Part shown: in pieces, positions 17,132-25,464 of the stretch
Numbering within the stretch: the first letter of the stretch is position 1
Layout: each line of letters opens with the position of its first letter
DNA from: an uncultured Tenacibaculum sp.
Lineage (GTDB): Bacteria; Bacteroidota; Bacteroidia; Flavobacteriales; Flavobacteriaceae
Assembly: GCA_937922085.1 (NCBI GenBank)
Contig: CAKZVD010000104.1
Span: forward strand, 1-46,991
Length of the DNA stretch: 46,991 nt
Direction: 5' to 3'
Program-made: the position numbers and the translations under genes
The notes under the pieces: generated by a model
Seen by the model: only the letters and a program-made list of their open reading frames with translations
Databases searched by the model: none
Told to the model about the DNA's origin: nothing

Positions 17132-17212
17132 ATGACTATTAAAAATCATAAACCCACAACTACAATAACATTTCTTATGTTATTTATCATTTTTATTTTA
17201 ATCAGTTTGTAA
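17132..17212 (+). CDS. Possible 26-residue single-helix membrane peptide
   Basis: ATG to TAA, 26 codons. A polar start (MTIKNHKPTTTI) precedes a hydrophobic helix (TFLMLFIIFILISL). It sits in the 490-base gap between the aminotransferase terminator and the acyl-CoA synthetase promoter. AT-rich chance ORFs of this size are common, so this is weak. The rest of the gap (17004-17131, 17213-17350) shows nothing I can name. Confidence 0.25.
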   Translation: MTIKNHKPTTTITFLMLFIIFILISL

Positions 17213-17351
17213 TAAAAAACAATCTCTTTAGTTTTATCAAATAAATTGATTTTTAAGATTAAAAATTAACTTTTCCCCTTTTCTAGTATCTTTTCTTCGT
17301 TAAATTAGTAACAAAAGCACATAAAAATCAGTAATTCAGTAGAAAACATTT

Positions 17352-17382
17352 TTTGTAGGAACAACTTAATTTTTATATTTTG
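17352..17382 (+). promoter_or_regulatory. Promoter of the acyl-CoA synthetase gene
   Basis: TTTG at 17352-17355, a 19-base spacer, then ATATTTTG at 17375-17382, close to the TTTG / TAnnTTTG consensus. The ATG lies 22 bases downstream. Confidence 0.55.
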
Positions 17383-17404
17383 TGGGGCACAAATTTAGGT
17401 ATAT

Positions 17405-19174
17405 ATGTCGAGTGAAATTAAGCGTCTTTTTGATTTTCCATACTATCAATTAGAAAAATATGATCTTAAAAAATCATTAATTACAAAAAGTAATGGAAAA
17501 TGGGAAGTAACTTCTACTAAAGAATACATTGAAAAAGCGAATGCAATAAGTAGAGGCTTATTAAGATTAGGAGTTAAGCCTAATGATAAAATAGCTGTTA
17601 TTTCTACAAATAACAGAACAGAATGGAATATTTGTGATATCGGTATATTACAAACAGGAGCTCAAAATGTTCCTATTTATCCTACTATTTCTAAAGAAGA
17701 TTATGAATATGTTTTAAATCATTCAGAATCTACGTATTGTTTTGTTTCAGATGAAACTATTGTTGAAAAGCTAAATCAAATTAAAGGAAATACTAAATTA
17801 AAAGGAGTATTTACTTTTGATGATATTTCTGGTGAAAAAAGCTGGTCTGAAATTTTAGATTTAGGAAAAGATGAAAGTAACCAAAATGAAGTTGAAGAAA
17901 GAAAAAATGCTGTAAAAACTGATGATTTAGCAACTTTAACTTACACTTCAGGTACTACAGGAAAGCCTAAAGGAGTAATGTTATCACATAAAAATATTGT
18001 TTCTAATGTACTTGCAAGTGCACTTAGGGTTCCTTTAGATAAAGGTACAGGTAGAAGTTTAAGTTTTCTACCTATATGTCACATATTTGAAAGAATGATT
18101 TTATATCTATATCAATATTGTGGTATTTCTATTTATTTTGCTGAATCTATTGAAAAATTAAGTGAAAACGCTCAAGATATTAAGCCACATGTAATGACAG
18201 CCGTACCTAGATTGTACGAAAAAATATATGATAAAATATACGCTAAAGGAGCTGGTTTTTCAGGAATAAAAAAAGGATTATTTTTCTGGGCTATTAAACT
18301 TGGTTTAAGATTCCAACCCTATGGTCAAAATGGTTGGTGGTATGAAAAGCAACTTTCAATAGCTAGAAAACTTATTTTTTCAAAATGGCAAGCTGCTTTA
18401 GGTGGTGAGCTTAAAATTATGGTTTCTGGTAGTGCTGCTTTACAACCTCGTTTAGCTAGAGTATTTGCAGCTGCTAACATGCCTGTTATGGAAGGATATG
18501 GTTTAACAGAAACTTCTCCTGTTATATCTGTTAATGATTTAAAAGATGAAGGTTTTAAAATTAATACGGTTGGTAGATTAATTGATGGTGTTGAAGTTAA
18601 AATTTCTGAACAAGATGAAATTTTAGTAAAAGGACCTAATGTAATGATGGGATATTATAAAGATCCTGAAAAAACTGCTGAAGTTATTAAAAACGGTTAT
18701 TTCCACACTGGTGATAAAGGTAAAATAGAAAACGGTTTTTTAAGTATTACTGGACGTATTAAAGAAATGTTTAAAACATCTGGAGGTAAATATGTAATTC
18801 CAAATTTATTAGAAGACAAACTAAAACAATCTCGATTTATAGAACAAGTTATGGTTGTAGGTGAAAGTGAAAAAATGCCTACTGCTTTAATTCAACCAAA
18901 TTTCGATTTTATAAAAGAATGGGCTAATCGTAATGATATAAACATATCAAATTCTAAGGATTTAGTTTCTAACGAAAAGGTTATAGCTAGAATTCAAGAA
19001 GAAGTAGATGGTTGTAATGATAATTTCGGGAAATGGGAACGAATTAAGCGTTTTACATTAACACCAGAAGAATGGACTGTTGATGGAGGACATCTTACCC
19101 CTACCATGAAAATGAAACGAAAAATCATTAAAGAAATATATAATGATTTATATGAAAAAATGTATGACAGATAA
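17405..19174 (+). CDS. Long-chain acyl-CoA synthetase (AMP-forming)
   Basis: 589 residues, ANL superfamily. The P-loop YTSGTTGKPKG is at 180-190, SFLPICHIFER near 220, the adenylate-binding GYGLTETSP near 368, and the hinge/C-terminal domain GDKGKIENGFLSITGRIKE near 435, with the catalytic Lys expected near the C-terminus (LTPTMKMKRK). It activates free fatty acids to acyl-CoA through an acyl-adenylate, for degradation or lipid synthesis. The FadD15-like length and the family's linker (about residues 255-310) fit the bacterial long-chain group. It stands alone between its own promoter and a strong terminator. Confidence 0.93.
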   Translation: MSSEIKRLFDFPYYQLEKYDLKKSLITKSNGKWEVTSTKEYIEKANAISRGLLRLGVKPNDKIAVISTNNRTEWNICDIGILQTGAQNVPIYPTISKEDYEYVLNHSESTYCFVSDETIVEKLNQIKGNTKLKGVFTFDDISGEKSWSEILDLGKDESNQNEVEERKNAVKTDDLATLTYTSGTTGKPKGVMLSHKNIVSNVLASALRVPLDKGTGRSLSFLPICHIFERMILYLYQYCGISIYFAESIEKLSENAQDIKPHVMTAVPRLYEKIYDKIYAKGAGFSGIKKGLFFWAIKLGLRFQPYGQNGWWYEKQLSIARKLIFSKWQAALGGELKIMVSGSAALQPRLARVFAAANMPVMEGYGLTETSPVISVNDLKDEGFKINTVGRLIDGVEVKISEQDEILVKGPNVMMGYYKDPEKTAEVIKNGYFHTGDKGKIENGFLSITGRIKEMFKTSGGKYVIPNLLEDKLKQSRFIEQVMVVGESEKMPTALIQPNFDFIKEWANRNDINISNSKDLVSNEKVIARIQEEVDGCNDNFGKWERIKRFTLTPEEWTVDGGHLTPTMKMKRKIIKEIYNDLYEKMYDR

Positions 19175-19191
19175 TTGAAATCATATTTTTG

Positions 19192-19237
19192 AAATAAAAA
19201 AGACTGTTTAAATTAATTTAAACAGTCTTTTTTATTT
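19192..19237 (+). terminator. Intrinsic terminator, 23-base perfect arms
   Basis: A perfect inverted repeat centred at 19214/19215; the core GACTGTTTAAATT is flanked by A6 and T6. It closes the acyl-CoA synthetase gene. Confidence 0.9.
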
Positions 19238-19349
19238 TAACTCAATTTATATTATTATTTTATTTAACAAATAAAGCACACATTATCAATAAAATAAATA
19301 TTAAAATTGATGATTTCACAATAAAAAACATTTATTCCTAAAAATAAAA

Positions 19350-19497
19350 CAGTTTTGGTACAGTTATTGTTTAACATAAATTAACAAAAACTATATACTA
19401 TGCAATTACCAATTACTATTAAAGGTACATTGAAGGGGGAACTTTGTTATGAAAAACTATGAAACAAAAAAGACTGCTTTTTAAGCAGTCTTTTTTT
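19350..19497 (+). other. Tiny candidate transcription unit (sRNA or 20-residue peptide)
   Basis: Between the acyl-CoA synthetase terminator and ychF lies a CAGTTTTG near-match to the -7 consensus (19350-19357), a 20-codon ORF from ATG 19400 to TGA 19462, and a perfect terminator at 19466-19496. The peptide would be MQLPITIKGTLKGELCYEKL. No family recognised. The terminator may simply belong to ychF on the other strand. The rest of the 19175-19517 gap shows nothing else. Confidence 0.25.
19466..19496. terminator. Bidirectional intrinsic terminator
   Basis: Arms AAAAAAGACTGCTT and AAGCAGTCTTTTTT with a TTT loop. It lies 21 bases past the ychF stop on the minus strand and after the tiny ORF on the plus strand. 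Confidence 0.88.
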
Positions 19498-19517
19498 ATT
19501 ATTTATCTTTTATTTTT

Positions 19518-20609
19518 TTAGACATTAAATCTAAAGTGCATTACATCTCCATCTACCACAACATACTCTTTACCCTCTACTCTAACTTTACCAGCTTCTT
19601 TTACTTTTGCCTCAGAACCATAAGTTTCATAATCATTATAACTTATTGTTTCAGCTCTAATAAATCCTTTCTCAAAATCAGTATGTATAACTCCAGCTGC
19701 TTGTGGAGCAGTAGAACCAACAGGAATAGTCCAGGCTCTTACTTCTTTTACTCCTGCAGTGAAGTATGTTTGTAGGTTTAATAATTGATACGCAGATCTT
19801 ATTAAACGTGATACTCCTGCTTCCTCTAAGCCTATATCATTTAAAAACATCTGACGCTCTTCATAATCTTCTAACTCAGTAATATCTGCTTCTGTAGCAA
19901 CTGCTAAGATTATTATTTCTGCATCTTCATTTTTTACAGCTTCTTTTACTCTTTCAACGTAAGCATTACCTTCTTTAGCAGAAGATTCATCAACATTACA
20001 TACATATAAAACAGGTTTCGCTGTAATAAACTGCATAGAAGCAACTAACTCTTCTTCTTTTTCTGTAAATTCAATAGTTCTTACAGATTTTCCTTCTAAT
20101 AAAATCTCTTGAATTTTTAATAACAAAGCTAGCTCTGCTTGTGCTTCCTTATTTCCAGTTTTAGCGGTTCTTTTAACTTTCTCTAACCTCTTTTCTACAG
20201 CTTCTAAATCTTTTAACTGTAACTCTATATCAATTGTTTCTTTATCTCTAATTGGATCTACTGTTTCATCAACATGAATAATATTTTCATCATCAAAACA
20301 ACGTAATACATGTAAAATAGCATCAGTTTCTCTAATATTAGCTAAGAATTGATTTCCTAATCCTTCTCCTTTACTAGCTCCTCTAACTAAACCTGCTATA
20401 TCTACAATTTCTACAGTAGCAGGAACTACCTTTTCAGGGTTTACCAATTCTTCTAATTTCTCTAACCTTGTATCTGGTACATTTACTACACCTAAATTAG
20501 GTTCAATAGTACAAAAAGGGAAATTTGCGCTTTGCGCTTTAGCGTTTGATAAACAATTAAATAATGTTGATTTACCTACATTTGGCAATCCTACTATTCC
20601 AGCTTTCAT
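19518..20609 (-). CDS. ychF: Ribosome-binding ATPase YchF (Obg family)
   Basis: 363 residues, standard length. G1 GLPNVGKST (residues 7-15), G3 DIAGLVRGAS near 69-78, and a G4-position CNVDE in place of NKxD, the change that makes YchF prefer ATP over GTP. The central part is a helical coiled coil (about 130-195), and a TGS domain closes the C-terminus (GVIHTDFEKGFIRAETI...). The family binds the 50S subunit and affects translation and the oxidative stress response. The minus-strand -7 element TATATTTG sits 30 bases upstream. It is divergent from the ECF sigma gene. Confidence 0.96.
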   Translation of the reverse strand: MKAGIVGLPNVGKSTLFNCLSNAKAQSANFPFCTIEPNLGVVNVPDTRLEKLEELVNPEKVVPATVEIVDIAGLVRGASKGEGLGNQFLANIRETDAILHVLRCFDDENIIHVDETVDPIRDKETIDIELQLKDLEAVEKRLEKVKRTAKTGNKEAQAELALLLKIQEILLEGKSVRTIEFTEKEEELVASMQFITAKPVLYVCNVDESSAKEGNAYVERVKEAVKNEDAEIIILAVATEADITELEDYEERQMFLNDIGLEEAGVSRLIRSAYQLLNLQTYFTAGVKEVRAWTIPVGSTAPQAAGVIHTDFEKGFIRAETISYNDYETYGSEAKVKEAGKVRVEGKEYVVVDGDVMHFRFNV

Positions 20610-20638
20610 CTATAATATTTATTATTATTTTCGAGTGG

Positions 20639-20646
20639 CAAATATA
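20639..20646 (-). promoter_or_regulatory. TAnnTTTG -7 element of ychF
   Basis: Minus-strand TATATTTG, an exact consensus match, 29 bases upstream of the ychF start. Confidence 0.5.
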
Positions 20647-20762
20647 ACACATTCCTTCACTTTTATAACTAATTATTATTTAAGTTAATTTGAATGATTT
20701 AACAGTATTATTGCTTAGTTTATTCTTTTTTTAATATTTTAACGTAAAATTATTAATTATTA

Positions 20763-21329
20763 ATGAGTGATTTGTCTGATGAAATACTGTGGAGTTCCTT
20801 AAAAGAAGGTAATCTTAAATCTTTTTCTATACTTTTTAAAAAATTTTACCCACTGTTGTACAATTATGGTTTAAAAATATCAAAAGATGAAGCCATAACT
20901 GAAGATGCTTTACAAGATTTTTTTATTTACGTTTATGAACACAAAGAAAATTTGAGTGACTTAAAATCAATAGCTCCTTACCTATTTTCTTCTTTTCGAA
21001 GATTTATAATAAAAAAGATAAATAAAAATAAAAAATATTCCTTTTTAAGAAATTTAGATTCTAATATTATTGATATCAACTTTACACCAGAAGAGTTAAT
21101 TACACACCAAGAATCAATTACTTTCAGAAATAAAAACCTAATTAAACTTATTAATCAACTACCTAAAAGGCAGAAAGAAGTCATTTATTTAAAGTTTAAT
21201 TGCAACTTTGGTGCGAAAGAAATTGCTGAAACAATGGAAATTAATTACCAAAGTGTAATAAATACACTACACAAGGCTATTAAGTATTTAAGAGAAGAAA
21301 TAGCTATCATTCAATTATTAAATTCATAA
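20763..21329 (+). CDS. ECF RNA polymerase sigma factor (FecI-like)
   Basis: 188 residues. Sigma-70 region 2 lies at about 20-90 (LYNYGLKISKDEAITEDALQDFFIYVYEH) and region 4 at about 125-180 (LPKRQKEVIYLKFNCNFGAKEIAETM, a helix-turn-helix that reads the -35). There is no sigma-1.1 or region 3, so it is an extracytoplasmic-function factor. The next gene encodes a FecR-type anti-sigma factor and the two after it TonB receptors, so by analogy with Fec systems it should be released when a receptor binds its ligand and then transcribe this locus. A 77-base gap with a C8 run separates it from fecR. Confidence 0.9.
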   Translation: MSDLSDEILWSSLKEGNLKSFSILFKKFYPLLYNYGLKISKDEAITEDALQDFFIYVYEHKENLSDLKSIAPYLFSSFRRFIIKKINKNKKYSFLRNLDSNIIDINFTPEELITHQESITFRNKNLIKLINQLPKRQKEVIYLKFNCNFGAKEIAETMEINYQSVINTLHKAIKYLREEIAIIQLLNS

Positions 21330-21361
21330 ATTTGTCATGTAAAAAGAGTATATTTAATAAT

Positions 21362-21369
21362 CCCCCCCC
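21362..21369 (+). repeat. C8 homopolymer between sigma and anti-sigma genes
   Basis: Eight consecutive C in an otherwise AT-rich 77-base gap, 37 bases before the fecR start. Length changes here would alter promoter spacing or the fecR leader. Confidence 0.8.
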
Positions 21370-21406
21370 TTAATTAAGTATACAACTTCGTATTTATATA
21401 ATTTTA

Positions 21407-22405
21407 ATGACAAAGAAGACATACAATACAATTTCCGACTTTTTAAATGACCCCTCATTTAAAAATTGGGCTTTAAATAGTCAATTATCAGATGTTACTT
21501 TTTGGGATTCTTGGTTAGAAAATAATCTTTCTAAAAAAGATTTAGTATATGAAGCAAGAGACATCTTGTTAGGTATTAATTTCAAAAAAGAATTCGTTTC
21601 AGGAAAAAAAGTAGATTTGGAATGGAACAAGTTAGAATCAAAATTAAAGAAAATTCAATCTAAAAAGAGTAATATTTTTAGTAAAAAAAATAAGCGCCAA
21701 TTTATTAGTTATGGTATTGTTGCCAGTTTGTTATTAGTTATTTCTGTTAGTGTTTTCAGTTTATATAACTTTTCGAAAGTAATTCATAAAACTTCTTATG
21801 GAGAAATATTAGAAATTAAATTGAAAGACGGAACTTTAGTAACTCTTAATTCTAACTCAAGTCTTTCTTATAAAAAAAATGACCCTAGAAAAGTTTGGCT
21901 AAAAGGAGAAGCATATTTTAAAGTAAATAAAAAGGAAACTACAAATGCTAAATTTTGGGTAACTACTAATGATTTAGTAGTTGAAGTATATGGTACTCAG
22001 TTTAATGTTAAAGCTGTGAGACAAAAAACAAAAGTTTACTTAGAAGAAGGTAATATTTGGTTAACATTAAATAATGGTAATTCTAAAAAGATGTTCCCTG
22101 GGAATTATCTTGAATATTCTTCTATAAACAAAAAAGTACTAATCGATAAAAAAGTAGCTTCTAATGAAAAACAAACTTCTTGGAAAAGTGATAAATTAAT
22201 TTTTATTAATGATACTTTAGAGGAAGTATTAAGTAAAGTTTCAGATACCTATGGCGTTACTTTTAAATATAACAACCCAAAAATAAAGGAAAGTTTAATT
22301 ACAGGTACAATACCTACTACTAATTTAGATATCTGTTTAAATGCAATTAAAAAGTCAATAAGTATTAACATTAAAAAAGAAAATGGTATACTAGTAGTCT
22401 ATTAA
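21407..22405 (+). CDS. FecR-family anti-sigma factor
   Basis: 332 residues. The N-terminal cytoplasmic part (1-100) should bind the sigma factor. One membrane helix lies near 100-122 (YGIVASLLLVISVSVFSLYNF), then the FecR periplasmic domain (about 130-225; YGEILEIKLKDGTLVTLNS, VWLKGEAYFKV, VYGTQFNV) and a DUF4974 domain at the C-terminus (NDTLEEVLSKVSDTYGVTF...). This is the flavobacterial FecR layout: the periplasmic end contacts the signalling domain of a TonB receptor, here the STN domain of the next gene. Its stop is 18 bases before the apparent ATT start of that receptor and in the same reading frame. Confidence 0.9.
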   Translation: MTKKTYNTISDFLNDPSFKNWALNSQLSDVTFWDSWLENNLSKKDLVYEARDILLGINFKKEFVSGKKVDLEWNKLESKLKKIQSKKSNIFSKKNKRQFISYGIVASLLLVISVSVFSLYNFSKVIHKTSYGEILEIKLKDGTLVTLNSNSSLSYKKNDPRKVWLKGEAYFKVNKKETTNAKFWVTTNDLVVEVYGTQFNVKAVRQKTKVYLEEGNIWLTLNNGNSKKMFPGNYLEYSSINKKVLIDKKVASNEKQTSWKSDKLIFINDTLEEVLSKVSDTYGVTFKYNNPKIKESLITGTIPTTNLDICLNAIKKSISINIKKENGILVVY

Positions 22406-22423
22406 AATAAAAAAACTAGACTT

Positions 22424-25345
22424 ATTAAGAATTCAGCTATATTATTAACTTATTTTATATTTGGATTTTTATTAATTAGTCCGTTTAATTTATTTTCTCA
22501 AAAACCAAAACTGCTATTACTTACAAAGGCATTAGATCATATAAGTGATAAACATGATGTCTTTTTCACTTATAATCCAATTAGTTTAAAAAATGAAAAA
22601 GTGGACATCACTCCCTTTAAACATTTATCACTAAAACAATCAATCTCATTATTAAAAAAAATAACTCGATATTCTATAGACTATTTAGGTAACAACTATT
22701 ATGTTTTATATATCCCTGTTAAAAAGAATTATAACTTACAGAATAATGTAGAAAAAGATACCCCTTTTCATAATGATTCTATTTTAAACAGTTCAAAAAA
22801 TTACTACAGAGGAATTGTTTTAAATCAATTTTACGAACCCGTAAAAAAAGTGAATGTAATAGAAAACACGACACTAAATGGAACTATAACTAGAAATGAT
22901 GGTACATTTGAATTAAAACTTTTAGGTGCTAACTCATTAACTTTTTCCCATATAGGTTATAAAAATCAAGTAATTACTCCTAATGAAAGATTTTTAAAGA
23001 TTATAATGAAATCTGGAGTACAGTTAGATGAAATTTTAATTGTTGGCTCTAGAAATAATAAACGTAAAAAAGTTGATTCTCCTGTATCTACTGATGTTAT
23101 TGACATAAAAGATATAAAGAAGAAAAGTGAATTCCTAGAAGTTAATCAACTAATACAAACTGAAATTCCTTCTTTTAATGCTACAAAACAATCTGGTTCA
23201 GATGGTGCCGATCATATTATTCCCGCTAGTTACAGAGGTTTAGGACCAGATCAAACCTTAGTGTTAATTAATGGTAAAAGGAGGCATCAAACATCTTTAG
23301 TAAATCTTTATGGAACAAGAGGTAGAGGAAACTCTGGTACAGACTTAAATGCTATACCTACTTCTGCAATTAAGAGAATAGAAGTATTAAAAGATGGTGC
23401 TTCTGCTCAATATGGATCTGATGCAATTGCGGGTGTTATTAATATTGTACTAAATGATGATTCTAATATAACTAATGTTAACTCTACTTTAGGTTTCTAT
23501 AATGCTAACAATAATTCTAACGATAAAAGAAAAGGAATTGATGGGGTAATTTACAAGGCTGATATCAATTATGGTACATCTATTAAAGATAAAGGTTTTA
23601 TTAATCTTACAGCAGAATTTATAACCAAAGATCATACTTTTAGACAAGGAACTAATATTAGGGAGAATTACGGAGACGCAGCCATGGTTAGCAGTAATTT
23701 ATTCTTTAACTCTGAAATACCTATATCCAACTCTGTTAAATTATATTCAAATGGAGGCTATAGTTATAAAAACACAAAAGCGTATGCTTTTACAAGACCA
23801 TTTGATAGCGAAAGAAATGTTATAGAAATATATCCCACTGGTTTTAATCCTTTAATTACCTCTAATATCTCCGATAGATCTTTTTCTGTGGGACTTAAAG
23901 GTAAATTAAAAGATTGGACTGTAGATTTTAGTAACACCTATGGAAAAAATTATTTTCATTACTTTATTAAAGAAACTTTAAATGCTACTTTACAAAAAAA
24001 TTCTCCTAGTGAATTTGATGCTGGAGGGCATAGTTTAAGTCAAAACACTACTAATATTGATCTTTCAAAACAATTTTCTTCATTTTTTAAAGGACTAAAT
24101 CTTGCATTAGGAATAGAAAATAAAATTGAAGGTTATAGAATATTCTCTGGAGAACAAGGTTCTTATGAATCCTATGATATTAATGGAAATATTGTAACAA
24201 ACGACACACCAATAAGCTTAATACCATCTTTTAATGGTGTTATAAGACCTGGAGGATCTCAAGGTTTCCCGGGTTATGCACCATCTAACGAAGTAGATAG
24301 AGCCAGAACTAGTTTTAGTTTCTATATTGATAGTGAAATTGATTTTACAAAAAAATGGATTCTTGCCACGGCTTTTCGTTACGAGAATTATAGTGATTTT
24401 GGTAGTTCTATAAATACTAAAATAGCTTCTAAATATAGACTTACACAAAAAACAAATCTTCGATTTTCTTTTAGTACTGGTTTTAGAGCTCCTTCTTTAG
24501 CTCAAATATATTATAATTTAAAGTTCACAAATTATATAGACAACATTCCAGTTGAATCTTTTCTTGTTGCAAATAATAATCCTATAACAAGGCAATTTGG
24601 TATACAAAAACTACGTGAAGAAAAAGCTCTTAATTATAGTTTAGGTATAAACCATCATTTTAATAACAAATTTCGATTCTCTATCGATTCTTACTACATA
24701 TTTATTAAAGATCGAATTATACTAAGTGGTAACTTTGATGCTTCAAGTTTAAATTCAGGCGCTCAAAATGTTCAATTTTTTGCAAATGGTGTAAATACAA
24801 CTACTTATGGATTAGATTTTAAATTAAATTGGCAAAAAAGATTTACTCAATCAAATTTATCTCTTAATTTTTCTGGTAATCTAAATAAAATGGAAATTAA
24901 TCATATAAACAATAAAGCATTAGATTTAGAAACCTTTTTTGGAAAAAGAGAACAATATTTTTTAAAAGCATCTGCACCAGATTATAAACTAATACTGAAT
25001 GCTATTTATTCTAAAGGAAAATTTTCACTTAGTAACACACTTACCCTATACAGTGATTTAGAACTTATTGATTGGCAAATTCAAAAACCTTTAAGTGAAT
25101 TTAATAATTCAAGTCAAGAAAGATTTAAAGCTTCAATTGATCATTATAAGCCAAAATATACTTTAGACACACATCTTTCTTATATTTTTAACAAAAAAAT
25201 TTCACTCCAATTAGGAGTTAATAATTTATTCAACACTTATCCTACTGAACAGGTTAGAAACACTGACAGTGGAGGAAGGTGGGATGCCGTTCAAATGGGT
25301 ACAAATGGTTCTTTTTATTATTCCAAAGTTTTAGTTAATTTTTAA
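22424..25345 (+). CDS. TonB-dependent receptor with STN signalling domain, apparent ATT start
   Basis: About 973 residues from ATT at 22424. The frame is open from 22406, straight after the fecR stop, and encodes a good signal peptide (I-K-N-S-A-I-L-L-T-Y..., ending NLFSQ) and an STN domain (LLLLTKALDHISDKHDVFF...). No in-frame ATG, GTG or TTG occurs before GTG at 22601; starting there would remove the signal peptide and half the STN domain, which an outer-membrane protein could not lose. After STN come a carboxypeptidase-D-like domain, the plug (TLVLINGKRR, LKDGASAQYGSDAIAGVINIV) and a beta-barrel ending in an aromatic-rich strand. The STN domain should signal to the FecR protein. It is paralogous to the next gene. 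Substrate unknown; no SusD partner is present. Confidence 0.85.
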   Translation: MKNSAILLTYFIFGFLLISPFNLFSQKPKLLLLTKALDHISDKHDVFFTYNPISLKNEKVDITPFKHLSLKQSISLLKKITRYSIDYLGNNYYVLYIPVKKNYNLQNNVEKDTPFHNDSILNSSKNYYRGIVLNQFYEPVKKVNVIENTTLNGTITRNDGTFELKLLGANSLTFSHIGYKNQVITPNERFLKIIMKSGVQLDEILIVGSRNNKRKKVDSPVSTDVIDIKDIKKKSEFLEVNQLIQTEIPSFNATKQSGSDGADHIIPASYRGLGPDQTLVLINGKRRHQTSLVNLYGTRGRGNSGTDLNAIPTSAIKRIEVLKDGASAQYGSDAIAGVINIVLNDDSNITNVNSTLGFYNANNNSNDKRKGIDGVIYKADINYGTSIKDKGFINLTAEFITKDHTFRQGTNIRENYGDAAMVSSNLFFNSEIPISNSVKLYSNGGYSYKNTKAYAFTRPFDSERNVIEIYPTGFNPLITSNISDRSFSVGLKGKLKDWTVDFSNTYGKNYFHYFIKETLNATLQKNSPSEFDAGGHSLSQNTTNIDLSKQFSSFFKGLNLALGIENKIEGYRIFSGEQGSYESYDINGNIVTNDTPISLIPSFNGVIRPGGSQGFPGYAPSNEVDRARTSFSFYIDSEIDFTKKWILATAFRYENYSDFGSSINTKIASKYRLTQKTNLRFSFSTGFRAPSLAQIYYNLKFTNYIDNIPVESFLVANNNPITRQFGIQKLREEKALNYSLGINHHFNNKFRFSIDSYYIFIKDRIILSGNFDASSLNSGAQNVQFFANGVNTTTYGLDFKLNWQKRFTQSNLSLNFSGNLNKMEINHINNKALDLETFFGKREQYFLKASAPDYKLILNAIYSKGKFSLSNTLTLYSDLELIDWQIQKPLSEFNNSSQERFKASIDHYKPKYTLDTHLSYIFNKKISLQLGVNNLFNTYPTEQVRNTDSGGRWDAVQMGTNGSFYYSKVLVNF

Positions 25346-25359
25346 TTTTCCAATAAATA

Positions 25360-25441
25360 AAGAGTATAAAATAAGCAAACTATTCTTAATAAAAATATAA
25401 GGTAACTGTTAATTCAATATTGAATTAACCAAAATACTCTT
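25360..25441 (+). promoter_or_regulatory. Nested inverted repeats before the second TonB receptor
   Basis: An inner perfect 22-bp palindrome at 25408-25429 (half-site GTTAATTCAAT) sits inside an outer 8-base inverted repeat, AAGAGTAT (25360-25367) and ATACTCTT (25434-25441). AAGAGTAT also occurs at 21344-21351 before fecR. It lies in the 119-base gap between the two receptors, 35 bases from the second start. Candidate operator or hairpin controlling the second receptor. Confidence 0.6.
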
Positions 25442-25464
25442 AATTATTAACCAATATTTTATTT

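Noticed and set aside
16915..17404. tRNA or structured RNA gene in the longest gap
   Set aside because: No cloverleaf, TTCRA-type T-loop or other recognisable RNA signature; only a terminator, a tiny ORF and a promoter.
22601..22603. GTG as start of the first TonB receptor
   Set aside because: It would leave an outer-membrane protein without signal peptide and cut the STN domain.
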